A stretch of DNA of 64,000 nt from Palsa-504 sp963834685 (GTDB lineage Bacteria > Actinomycetota > Actinomycetes > Streptosporangiales > Streptosporangiaceae), in assembly GCA_963834685.1 (NCBI GenBank), contig CAWICW010000010.1:62001-126000 (forward strand). The letters are read 5' to 3'. The notes below the pieces were generated by a model that worked only from the letters and a program-made list of their open reading frames with translations, had not been told where the DNA came from and made no database searches. The position numbers and the translations under genes were made by a program. Numbering within the stretch: position 1 is the stretch's first letter; the number at the start of each line of letters is the position of its first letter. Of the stretch, positions 1 through 8,302 are shown in pieces.

Positions 1-727
1 GGTTGCACAGCCAGCGGTTGTGCCCGGTGATCTGGGCGCTGACGGCCGAGACGAGGGCGAAGGCGTCGCCCCGGGAGTACCTGGCCACCGGCTCGAGCCC
101 GTTCGGCCACAGCCAGTCCCCGGCCGCCGCCACGGCGTCAGGGAGGTACCTGGCGATCAGCTCGGGATTGCCCTCGATTCCTCCGGTGGCCACGACCACC
201 GCGCCGGCGGTCAGCTGCTCGCCGCCGGCTTCCACGCCGGTGACTCGCCCGTCGCCGGTCAGCAGCCGTTCGACTCGCTGGTTGAGCGCGAGGTCGATGT
301 CCGGGTGCCGCCGGGCCTGGGCGAGCACGGCTTCCATGATGGCCGCGCCGCCGTGCGTCACGTGCCCGCGCGGCACGATCTCGTCTCCGGAGTAGTACAC
401 GTCGAGGATCTCGACGCCCATCTCGGCCAGCCACTCGATGGAAGGGCCCGCCTGCTCGGCCAGGCGGCGCACGATCGAGGCGTCGACCTTCCACTGGTTG
501 AGCGTCATGTAATGCCGGAAGAGGTTCTCGGGCGAATCCTCGATGCCCTGGTCGCGCTGAAACCGCGTCCCGGCACCCATGATCATCCCGGTGGAGAACT
601 GGCTCCGCCCGCCCGGCTTCTCCTCGGCCTCGGCGATCAGGACCCTGGCGCCCAGGCCAGCCGCCTCCAGGGCGGCGCACGTACCCGCCAGGCCACTGCC
701 CAGGACGACGACGTCGTAGTCCGTCAC
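1..727 (-). CDS. FAD-dependent oxidoreductase, fumarate reductase/ketosteroid dehydrogenase type (partial)
   Basis: The N-terminal 242 codons are present and the C-terminus lies beyond the left edge. Reading from a GTG at 727 after a GGGAGG box, the protein begins with an FAD-binding Rossmann strand (VVVLGSGLAGTCAALEA) and an acidic end of the second strand, then a GMIMGAGTRFQR segment and VPRGHVTHGGA. The same landmarks occur in the flavoproteins at 26126-27535 and 33582-34976, so the three are paralogues. The family (PF00890) oxidises or reduces C-C bonds next to carbonyls; the substrate is unknown. The gene diverges from the crotonase at 924 across an AT-rich promoter region. The call rests on the FAD fold and the paralogy; which redox direction it works in is inference. 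Confidence 0.85.
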   Translation of the reverse strand, partial: MTDYDVVVLGSGLAGTCAALEAAGLGARVLIAEAEEKPGGRSQFSTGMIMGAGTRFQRDQGIEDSPENLFRHYMTLNQWKVDASIVRRLAEQAGPSIEWLAEMGVEILDVYYSGDEIVPRGHVTHGGAAIMEAVLAQARRHPDIDLALNQRVERLLTGDGRVTGVEAGGEQLTAGAVVVATGGIEGNPELIARYLPDAVAAAGDWLWPNGLEPVARYSRGDAFALVSAVSAQITGHNRWLCN

Positions 728-753
728 GATGCCTCCCTTACGCCGGGCCCATA

Positions 754-882
754 CCGTTAAATAATTAGATCTTCTACCTAAATAGCGCGTGGATCAAGAC
801 GATCCGCTCACTCTCGGCCAACGCCACGCACCTGGCCTGGACGCGGTTGAAATAGATTAACAATCTGACTATAAAGGGGAAC
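754..882. promoter_or_regulatory. AT-rich divergent promoter region with a short palindrome
   Basis: Between the flavoprotein (start 727) and the crotonase (start 924) are two AT-rich blocks, about 757-785 and 850-876, in otherwise G+C-rich DNA. The second holds a perfect inverted repeat AGATT-AAC-AATCT at 854-866, about 58 bases before the crotonase start. Promoter or operator function is inferred from position. Confidence 0.5.
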
Positions 883-923
883 GTTGGCGCGTACCGTATA
901 CGCGCCCGTCCCGAGGAGGGCAC

Positions 924-1718
924 GTGACGTCCGTCCAGGTCGAATGGCCCGACGCCGCCACGGCCGTCCTGCGGTTGTCCCGGCCCGGCAAGCTCAACGC
1001 GCTGACCCACGAGATGCTCGACGAGCTGACCGCCGGCCTGCGCGAGGCGGCCTCGAGCGGGCAGGCCAGAGCGGTCGTCCTGACCGGCGCAGGCCGGGCG
1101 TTCTGCGCCGGGGTCGATATCGCGGGCGCGGCCGAGCGCGGCACGTCCGAACGCAGTCCCGCCCGCCGTTATGTCAGGCAGGAACACTTCGCGGACACGA
1201 TCAGGTCGGTGCGTAACTGCCGTCTGCCCGTGATCGCCGCGGTGAACGGGCCCGCCGCGGGCGCCGGGATGGCCCTGGCGCTCGCCAGCGACATCCGGAT
1301 CGCCGCGCACGGCGCGCGCTTCCTGATCGGGGCGCCGCGGCTGGCGTTGTCGGCCGGGGAGTGCGGCATCAGCTGGCTTCTGCCGCGCATCATCGGCCCC
1401 GGGCGCGCATTCCAGATCATGCTCACCAACCGGGAGATCCCGGCGGCCGAAGCCGCCGAAATCGGACTGGTCACGCAGCTGACCGAGCCCGAAGACCTGG
1501 TCGCCGCCGCGCTGGCCGTGGCCGCGGAGATCGCCCGCAACAGCCCGTTCGGGGTAACCATGACGAAGAAGGCCGCGTGGGCGGCGCTCGACCTCAGCTT
1601 CGATGCCGCCGTCGAGCTGGAGAACAGGACCCAGATGCTCGCCCTGGCCACGGATGACTCGGCCGAGGCGCATCAGGCCTTCCTGGAGAAACGGGCACCG
1701 CGCTGGCGAGGACAATGA
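924..1718 (+). CDS. Enoyl-CoA hydratase/isomerase family protein
   Basis: This is a 264-residue crotonase. The first oxyanion-hole loop reads AFCAGVDIAGA (about residues 56-66) and the second reads NGPAAGAGMALALASDIR, both typical. The family hydrates or isomerises enoyl-CoA thioesters in beta-oxidation-like pathways. The chosen start is GTG at 924, preceded by GAGGAGGG. The stop codon overlaps the ATG of the CoA ligase at 1715 (ATGA), so the two are probably translationally coupled. The segment SAGECGISWLLPR carries the position where one catalytic glutamate of classical hydratases lies. Whether it is a hydratase, isomerase or hydrolase cannot be told from sequence. Confidence 0.88.
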   Translation: MTSVQVEWPDAATAVLRLSRPGKLNALTHEMLDELTAGLREAASSGQARAVVLTGAGRAFCAGVDIAGAAERGTSERSPARRYVRQEHFADTIRSVRNCRLPVIAAVNGPAAGAGMALALASDIRIAAHGARFLIGAPRLALSAGECGISWLLPRIIGPGRAFQIMLTNREIPAAEAAEIGLVTQLTEPEDLVAAALAVAAEIARNSPFGVTMTKKAAWAALDLSFDAAVELENRTQMLALATDDSAEAHQAFLEKRAPRWRGQ

Positions 1719-3187
1719 GCTCCGGCCGGGATCCTTCTGGTCTGGCCGTACCGGGGGCGACCTGGGCCGAGATGGTCGCCGGGCAGGCCCGGTCGGATCG
1801 CGCCGCGGTCGTCTCGGCCACCGGGGTCTGGTCCTACTGCGAACTGGTGGACCGGGCGCGATCGTGGGCGGGATGGTTCGACGCGCTCGGCCTGGCGCCA
1901 GGGACGGCGGTGCCGATCCTGATCGGCTCGACCCCGACCGCGTATGCGCTCCTGCTCGCCGGAGCCCTGACCGGACGGCCGCTGGCGCCGCTGGGGAACC
2001 GGCTGACGGTTACCGAGATCGCGGCGTGCGTGCGCCCGCTCGGCTCTCCGCTGCTCTTGGTCGACCCCGAGTTCGCCGCCCTCGGCACGAGCGTCGCCGA
2101 GGCCTGCCAATGCCGGGCGGTCGAGGTGCGCGACCAGGACAGGGCTAGCCCGCCGCTGAGCTTCCAGGTTTCCCGCGACGCCGTCGCCGTTGTCCTGCAT
2201 ACGTCGGGCACCACCGGCGTGCCCAAGCCGGTCGCCTTCCGGATGGACCGGCTGGGCGCCCGCTGCCGTGTGTACGCCGACCTGCTTCACCTCCAGGCCG
2301 ACGACATCTACTCCTCCTCGCAGCAGTTCCACCACCTCGGCGGGATCGGGCTGCTGATGGTGGCCATGAGCGCGGGGGCGGCGGTCGTCCCGCCGGCCGG
2401 CCGGTTCTCGGTCGAGGACTGGCGGGTGCTCGGCGACCTGGGCGCGACCCACGCGACGCTGGCGCCGAGCATGATCGAGCGGCTGCTCGCCGACGGCTCG
2501 CTCGAGTTTCCCAGCCTGAAGATGATCACCTACGGCGCGGCGCCGATCCGGCCCGCCACGGCCGCTCGCCTGGCCTCGGGGCACCCCCGCATCGGGCTGC
2601 TCCAGGGCTACTCTCAGACGGAGGGCGGCCCCATCACCGCCCTCACCCCGGACGACCACGTCCGCGGCGCGACCCAGGATCCGGCGCTGCTGGCCTCGGT
2701 CGGACGCCCGGTGCCGGGTACCGAGGTAATCATCGGTGACCCGGACGCGTCGGGCGTCGGCGAGGTGTGGGCCCGGGCCGATCACCTGGCCGCCCCGCAG
2801 CCCGACGGCTGGCTCCGCACCGGCGATCTCGGCCGGTTCGGCGGTCACGGCTACCTCTACCTGGCCGGGCGCAAGGGCGACATGATCATCCGGGGCGGAG
2901 AGAACGTCTATCCCGAAGAAGTCGAGAACCGCATCACCTGCCATCCCGGCGTCCGGGAGGCCGCTGTCGTTGGCGTTCCCCACGGCGACCTCGGTGAACA
3001 GATCGTCGCCTACGTCGTGCCCCGCGAGCCGTCCGCTCCCCCGGAGCCCGATGACCTGCGCCGCTTCGTCCGGGCCGAACTGGCCGGCTTCAAGGTGCCG
3101 GCTCGCTGGATCATGGTCGACGAGCTCCCCCGGAGCCCGCTGGGCAAGGTGCTGCGCCGACAGCTGCGCCCGGGTTCCTGCGCGTAG
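1715..3187 (+). CDS. AMP-forming acyl-CoA ligase
   Basis: This 490-residue member of the ANL superfamily activates a carboxylic acid to its CoA thioester through an acyl-adenylate. The motifs are in order: the phosphate-binding loop LHTSGTTGVPKP (about 160-171), the YSQTEGG motif, GWLRTGDLG, the hinge and core segment RKGDMIIRGGENVYP, and the C-terminal catalytic lysine in PLGKVLRR. It is on the short side for the family, with a compact N-terminus. It overlaps the upstream crotonase by 4 bases and is followed by the remnant of a thioesterase. It is paralogous to the ligase part of 9755-12097, with which it shares the unusual GGENV-P-EVE core. Substrate is unknown. Confidence 0.9.
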   Translation: MSSGRDPSGLAVPGATWAEMVAGQARSDRAAVVSATGVWSYCELVDRARSWAGWFDALGLAPGTAVPILIGSTPTAYALLLAGALTGRPLAPLGNRLTVTEIAACVRPLGSPLLLVDPEFAALGTSVAEACQCRAVEVRDQDRASPPLSFQVSRDAVAVVLHTSGTTGVPKPVAFRMDRLGARCRVYADLLHLQADDIYSSSQQFHHLGGIGLLMVAMSAGAAVVPPAGRFSVEDWRVLGDLGATHATLAPSMIERLLADGSLEFPSLKMITYGAAPIRPATAARLASGHPRIGLLQGYSQTEGGPITALTPDDHVRGATQDPALLASVGRPVPGTEVIIGDPDASGVGEVWARADHLAAPQPDGWLRTGDLGRFGGHGYLYLAGRKGDMIIRGGENVYPEEVENRITCHPGVREAAVVGVPHGDLGEQIVAYVVPREPSAPPEPDDLRRFVRAELAGFKVPARWIMVDELPRSPLGKVLRRQLRPGSCA

Positions 3188-3266
3188 TCCCAGGCACGCG
3201 GCGCTGACGGCGCTCGGGCGAGCCGGCCCCCGCCGCGGCCCGCCCTGCGATCGCGTGGCGGGGCGC

Positions 3267-3612
3267 GTGAACGCTCCCGAAACCGACCTGTTCGCGATCC
3301 GCGACGGCGTGGCGCCGACGGTCATCCGCCCATCTGGCGGGCAGGCGACAGGCGGGTTCGGCGGGCACGTCGCGGTCCTGGCCCTGGCGGCGGCGGCGCG
3401 GGAGCCGGTGCCGCCATCCCTGACCGTCCATCACGTGCTCATCGAGTTTCTTCGGCCCGCGATGGTGGGTCGCCCGCTCCGCCTGGACGTCCGGCCGTAC
3501 CGCGATGGCCGCAGTATCGCGGCGGACCGTCGAAGCCGGCCACCCCTCGGGCCGGGGATCCGGCGTGTCGCCTATCTTCCGGGCATATTTTTCGCTACCA
3601 TGTTTGATATAA
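3267..3612 (+). pseudogene. TesB-like acyl-CoA thioesterase, truncated and frameshifted
   Basis: A GTG at 3267 opens a reading frame resembling the first hot-dog domain of TesB-type acyl-CoA thioesterases. It shows GGFGGHVAVLALAAA, then the TVHHVLIEFLRPA strand and RPYRDGRS. After GRS (near 3515) the match jumps frame and continues as SRRTVEAGHPSG to a TAA at 3610-3612. Full-length family members have about 280 residues and a second domain; only about 115 codons remain here. The HNH gene begins 28 bases downstream, so loss of the 3' half probably accompanied insertion of that element. It followed the ligase at 1715 and would have hydrolysed the CoA ester. Confidence 0.7.
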
Positions 3613-3640
3613 GATCATTCACCCGAACGGACCGTGGCGC

Positions 3641-5565
3641 ATGCATCAGGAACCGGTTCCCCCCGACCCAGGGCGAGACGAGGGCCCCCGCCGCGTGCCG
3701 TCGTGGCCGGAGTGGATGGACGACCCGGCGTACCTGTCCGCCCGGGCCGCGGATGAGGATCCCGGTGACCTGGACCTGGCTGGGGACCCCGACGACGACC
3801 CGCCGCCCGACGTCGATGCTGACGAGCTGGCGGCCGAGGCGGAGCGGATTACCGACGAGCAGGCCCGCGAGGCGGCGGTGCTGGCCGGGCTGGGGCTGAC
3901 CGCGGCGATGGCGGCGGACGCCGCGGCTGGCGGCCGGGCGGCGGGGTCCGGGGATGCCCGGGTCCGCGGAGTCCTTCCCGGGGGTGTATGCCAGCCGGGC
4001 GTCGGGGTTCGCGTCGGGTAAGCCGCTGGATGCCGCGCCGGGGTGCGTGACCTTGGCCCGGTTCGCGGAGGAGGCGGCCGGGGAGGATGACCGGTATCCG
4101 GGGGCCTCCGATGATGAGCTGCTGGGGGTGATCGCCGCGTGGGACCGGGTGGAGGCCCACGCCTGTGCCCGGAAGCACGCGGCGGTGGCGGAGCTGATCC
4201 GGCGCCGTCCCGAGCGGGGGTGCGCGCTGGAAGGCCCGGCGCAGATGCCCGGGGCCTTTGATGAGTTCACCGCGCGGGAGCTGGGCGCGGCCTGGGTGAG
4301 ACCCGCGGGGTGGCCGAGGACATGTTGTCGCTCGGCTATGAGCTGGCGGTCAGCCTGCCCGGCACCCGGGCGGCGTTCGGGTCCGGGGTCCTGGGCCGCC
4401 GCAAGGCGGTGATCATCGCCGCCGCGACCCGCCTGCTGGACCCGGCGGAGGCCCGGGCGGCCGAGGCGATGGTGCTGGACCGGGCCGGGGCGCTGACCCC
4501 GCCCGCGCTGCGCGCCGCGATCACCCGCGCCGTCATGGACGTGGCGCCGGACAAGGCGACGAAGCGGCGGGAGCATGAGGCGGAGAAGACCCGGGTGGAG
4601 CGGTGGGCCGAGGCGTCGGGGAACGCGGGGCTGGCCGGGCGGGAGCTGCCGCCCGCGCAGGTGCTGGCCGCCGATCAGCGGGTGACCGCGTGGGCGCAGG
4701 AGCTGCGCAGGGCCGGGCTGGAGGGCGGGATGGATGCGCTGCGGGCCCGCGCCTACCTGGACATCTTGCTGGGCATGGACTCCCGGCCCGTCGGCCACAC
4801 GCCGGACGGCACCCGCCAGCCCCAAGCCGAGACCCCGGCGCCGGCTCCGGGCGGCCCGCTCGCCGGGATGATCCCGCCCGGGTTCGCCGGGCATGTCACC
4901 TTGACCATCCCCGAAGCGACCGTGACCAGGCGGGCAGACCGGCCTGGTGAGCTGGGCGGGATCGGGCCCATCGACCCCGACCTGGCCCGCGACCTGGCCG
5001 CTGCCGCGGCCCGTAACCCCCGGTCGACCTGGTGCGTGACGGTCACCGATCAGGACGGGCACGCGGTCGGCCACGGCTGCGCCCGGCCCGTCAGACGACG
5101 AAAACCGGATGGGCCTGATCCGCCGGGCGGACCCAGGTTCACCCTCACCCCCGACCGATCAGCCCGGCCCGCCCGGCGGGTACGGAACCTGGCGGTTCAC
5201 CACCGGGCAGCAGGACCTGCTCATCCAGATCGGCCCGCTCCCTGTCGGCGAGTGTGACCACCGGTGGCAGGCCCGGGGCCATGATCCCGGGACTGATGCT
5301 CCGGCACCTGGCCGAGGTCCGGCACGCCACGTGCACCGGGCCCGGCTGCCGGCGGCCCGCCGCACGCTGCGACTTCGAGCATAACGTTCCGTACGAGGCC
5401 GGTGGCAGGACCTGTATATGCAACGGCAACCCGAAATGCCGGCACGACCACCGGCTCAAGCAGGATCATCGCTGGCAGGTCGAGCAACTCGAAAACGGTA
5501 ACGTCCGGTGGACCACGCCCTCCGGACGGCGGTACGTCACCGAGCCGACGCGCTACCCCATCTAA
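3641..5565 (+). pseudogene. DUF222/HNH endonuclease (13E12-repeat family), multiply frameshifted
   Basis: The stretch encodes one ~640-residue DUF222-HNH protein, but in pieces. The N-terminal acidic part is read from 3641, the core from about 3954, then from about 4310 (EDMLSLGYELAVSLPGTRA onward), a short GPPGGYGTWRFTTG segment near 5150-5260, and the HNH domain from about 5270 to 5565. That domain has ATCTGPGCRRPAARCDFEH, a C-x-C pair, KCRHDH and a TPSGRRYVTEPTRYPI end. At least four frame changes are needed. The family is abundant and repeated in actinobacterial genomes and is thought to be a mobile nuclease. With so many shifts the gene is probably dead, unless the sequence itself has indel errors. 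Confidence 0.8.
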
Positions 5566-5670
5566 CCGCACGTACCGGGCTGCGCATCCGCTGGGAGATC
5601 CGGACGACATTCACGAGACGTTCCCCAGCCTCGCCTGCGTCATCATCTACTGGCGTCGGCTGCGGAACCT

Positions 5671-5683
5671 CTCACTTTGTGAG
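5671..5683. terminator. Weak hairpin between convergent genes
   Basis: CTCAC-TTT-GTGAG forms a 5-base stem with a 3-base loop between the HNH gene end (5565) and the end of the flavoenzyme gene (5717). There is no U-tract. Placement between convergent genes is the only argument for termination. Confidence 0.25.
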
Positions 5684-5716
5684 GAGTTCTCAGCCATTGC
5701 CCAGGCGTCCTGGCCG

Positions 5717-6715
5717 TCATATCACCCGGGCCGCGGGTGCGGGCCGGCGCACCAGCCCGGCGAGCCGCCCGGTGATGATGGCCTCGGCTTCGGCCACGAT
5801 CCTGGTCACGAGCTCGGCCACCGTCGGCACGTCGTTGATCAGTCCCTGCGACATGCCCGCGTACCAGATCCCGGCCTCGAGGTCTCCGAGCTCGTAGACG
5901 GTGCGGCCACGGGCGCCGGCCACCAGGTCGCGGATGTCGGCGAACTGGCCGCCGGCGTTGAGGATCTCTACCACCTCCCGGCTCACCGAGTTGTCCGCGA
6001 CGCGGGCCGTGTTCCGCAGGGTGCGGAAGATCAGCTGGGTGCTGGTCGAGTTGGCCGCCACGATAGCCTGTTTGATGGCATGGTGCACCGGCGCCTCGGC
6101 CGTCGCCATGAAGCGGGTGCCCATGTTGATGCCGTCGGCACCGAGCGCGAGAGCGGCGGCGAGCCCGCGGCCATCGGCAAAGCCGCCGGAGGCGATCATC
6201 GGGATGGTGACCTGGTCGGCCGCCGCGGGGATCAGGATCAGGCCCGGGACGTCGTCCTCGCCCGGATGTCCGGCGCACTCGAAGCCGTCGATGCTGATCG
6301 CGTCGACGCCGGCGGCCTGGGCCTTGAGGGCGTGCCGGACGCTCGTGCACTTGTGTATCACCCGTACCCCGCGGGCGTGCAGCAGCGCCAGCCGCGGCTC
6401 GGGGTTGGACCCGGCGGTCTCCACGATGTCGATCCCCGAGTCGATGGCCGCCTCCAGGTACTCGTCGTAGGGCGGCGGGCTGATCGTCGGCAAGATGGTT
6501 AGGTTCACGCCGAACGGCTTGTCGGTCACCTCTCGGCAGCGGGCGATCTCCCGGGCCAGCGCCTCCGGGCTCGGCTGGGTGAGCGCGGTGATGAAGCCCA
6601 GGGCGCCTGCGTTGGCCACCGCCGCGACGAGCTCGGCCCGCCCGACCCATTGCATGCCGCCCTGCGTGATGGGATGCTCGACCCCGAACATCTCGGTGAA
6701 TGGCGTCGAAATCAT
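5717..6715 (-). CDS. Nitronate monooxygenase-like FMN enzyme (2-nitropropane dioxygenase family)
   Basis: This is a 332-residue TIM-barrel flavoprotein. Early QGGMQWVG, KPFGVNLT, a mid-protein IDGFECAGHPGEDDV and SGGFADGRGLAAALALGADGINMGTRF match the FMN-phosphate and substrate loops of the nitronate monooxygenase family. Many members are not nitronate oxidases; in mycobacteria a relative (IpdC) takes part in steroid ring degradation. That is a family parallel, not proof here. The start at 6715 is chosen over an upstream ATG at 6757 because GAAGG precedes it and homology begins at ISTPF. An AT-rich block lies upstream, and the gene diverges from the acyl-CoA dehydrogenase at 6951. Confidence 0.85.
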   Translation of the reverse strand: MISTPFTEMFGVEHPITQGGMQWVGRAELVAAVANAGALGFITALTQPSPEALAREIARCREVTDKPFGVNLTILPTISPPPYDEYLEAAIDSGIDIVETAGSNPEPRLALLHARGVRVIHKCTSVRHALKAQAAGVDAISIDGFECAGHPGEDDVPGLILIPAAADQVTIPMIASGGFADGRGLAAALALGADGINMGTRFMATAEAPVHHAIKQAIVAANSTSTQLIFRTLRNTARVADNSVSREVVEILNAGGQFADIRDLVAGARGRTVYELGDLEAGIWYAGMSQGLINDVPTVAELVTRIVAEAEAIITGRLAGLVRRPAPAARVI

Positions 6716-6744
6716 GGCCTGCCTTCGTGCTCGGCGCTCGGGTC

Positions 6745-6912
6745 CAATCAAGCACAATTATAGAACTAATTTGACTACTCGGTCGAGGTCGGCACGAGCC
6801 CCTCGACCGCCGCCCGGCCCGCGTACGTGTTCACACCGAGCGCGCCGACGGCCGATGCCGGTCCGAAGCCGGGTCTCGCGCACCTGGCATATAGATAACT
6901 AATCTATCTATT
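6745..6912. promoter_or_regulatory. Divergent promoter region with a perfect 6-5-6 inverted repeat
   Basis: AT-rich blocks lie at about 6748-6778, ahead of the FMN enzyme, and at 6889-6915, ahead of the acyl-CoA dehydrogenase. The second contains ATAGAT-AACTA-ATCTAT at 6891-6907, a perfect inverted repeat about 44 bases before the ATG at 6951. Its form fits a dimeric regulator site; the regulator is unknown. Confidence 0.55.
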
Positions 6913-6950
6913 TGCTATGCTGAGACGGCATCAGCCAGATCGGAGAGCCG

Positions 6951-8075
6951 ATGGACCTCGTCTTCACCGCCGAGCACGACGCGCTCCGCGCCGCCACCGC
7001 GGACCTGCTCCGACGGCATGCCCCCGAGCCGGCGGTCCGGATCGCGATGCAGACCGAGGACGGCTACGATCCGGCGCTGTGGCACCGCATGGCCGAGGAG
7101 ATTGGCCTGCAGGGCCTGGTCGTCCCCGAGGCCCTCGGCGGATCGGGAGCCGACTTCATCGACCTCGGCGTGGTGATGGAAGAACTCGGCCGCGCACTGT
7201 ACTGCGGGCCGTTCCTGTCCTCCGCGGTGCTAGCCGCCACCGCGCTGACCACCGCCGACGACGAAACCGCGGCCCGCACCTACCTGCCGCAGCTGTGCGC
7301 GGGCTCGCTGCTGGCCACGGTGGCCGACGACAGGCTGCTCGGCGGCCGGGACCTGCCCCTGCCCGCGGCCACGCCGGACGCCGGGACCATGCGCATCACC
7401 GGCCGGGCGGGCTTCGTCCTGGACGGACACATCGCCGACATCATTGTCGTCAGCGCCCGCCACGGCGACGAAACCGGGCTGTACCTGGTGGACACCCGGG
7501 CGGCAGGCACCACCGCCACACCGCTGCCCACCATGGACCTCACCCGCAAGATCGCCGCCGTCGAGTTCCGCGGCGCTCTGGCCTGGCGCCTCGGCCAGCC
7601 CGGCAACGCGCGCCGGGTGATGACCCGCGTCGGCGACCTGGCCGCCATCGCCCTAGCCGCGGAGCAGGCCGGCAGCGCGCAGCAGGTCCTGGACATCACC
7701 GTCGAGTACGCCAGGACCCGGACCCAGTTCGGGCGCACCATCGGATCATTCCAGGCCGTCAAGCACCGCTGCGCCGACATGTCCGTCGAGGTCGAGTCCG
7801 CCCGCTCGGCCGCCTACAACGGGATCTGGACCGCGGCCAGCAAGCCAGACGACACGCAGCTCGGCATCGCCGCTTCGATCGCCCACTGCTACTGCTCCGA
7901 AGCCTTCACCCACGCCGCGGCCAGTTGCATCCAGGTCCACGGCGGCATCGGATTCACCTGGGAACACTCCGCGCACCTGTACTACCGGCGGGCCAAATCA
8001 ACCGAGCTTCTCTTCGGGCACCCCGCCCAGCACCGCCGCCGCCTGGCCACCCTGCTCGGCCTCACTGCCGCCTAG
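6951..8075 (+). CDS. Acyl-CoA dehydrogenase (small-subunit type, 374 aa)
   Basis: This FAD enzyme of the acyl-CoA dehydrogenase fold introduces an alpha,beta double bond and passes electrons to ETF. Landmarks are the N-terminal helical domain (MDLVFTAEHDALRAATADLL), a GLQGLVVPEALGGSG turn, the R-TQFGRTIGSFQAVKH segment and the C-terminal QVHGGIGFTWEHSAHLYYRRA. The last motif and the length place it with the ~370-residue partners of heteromeric steroid-type dehydrogenases (such as FadE27), which work beside a ~400-residue subunit. No obvious partner is adjacent. The paralogue at 19224-20354 has the same GGIGFTWEH-AHLY signature. The start is the ATG at 6951 after GGAGAGCCG. Confidence 0.88.
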   Translation: MDLVFTAEHDALRAATADLLRRHAPEPAVRIAMQTEDGYDPALWHRMAEEIGLQGLVVPEALGGSGADFIDLGVVMEELGRALYCGPFLSSAVLAATALTTADDETAARTYLPQLCAGSLLATVADDRLLGGRDLPLPAATPDAGTMRITGRAGFVLDGHIADIIVVSARHGDETGLYLVDTRAAGTTATPLPTMDLTRKIAAVEFRGALAWRLGQPGNARRVMTRVGDLAAIALAAEQAGSAQQVLDITVEYARTRTQFGRTIGSFQAVKHRCADMSVEVESARSAAYNGIWTAASKPDDTQLGIAASIAHCYCSEAFTHAAASCIQVHGGIGFTWEHSAHLYYRRAKSTELLFGHPAQHRRRLATLLGLTAA

Positions 8076-8185
8076 GCCATGATGCTCGGTAGCCCCGATC
8101 TCCGCGCCGTGCCGCCCAGGGCCGCGGTGGATCGGACGCGGTTGCCTGTCGACGCTGAACGGGTCGCGTGTTGTCCGCGGCGAAG

Positions 8186-8235
8186 CGTCTTGCTCAGCAA
8201 TAAGTGTAATAAGGTAGCGGTATTTGCTACCCTTG
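8186..8235. promoter_or_regulatory. Two palindromes upstream of the OsmC-like gene
   Basis: TTGCT-C-AGCAA occurs at 8190-8200 and GGTAGC-ggtattt-GCTACC at 8213-8231, in a locally AT-rich stretch 70-115 bases before the start at 8303. They look like operator half-site pairs. Which regulator binds is not visible. Confidence 0.45.
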
Positions 8236-8302
8236 AACGGGGAGGGCGAGGCTCGACACCGAGATGATTGACCGCCCGACTTACTTCGACAGGAGAACCT
8301 TG

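Noticed and set aside
20..760. Long plus-strand frame opposite the first flavoprotein
   Set aside because: It is the complement of the FAD gene; the minus strand has the FAD motif and a proper GTG start, and the plus frame has no domain.
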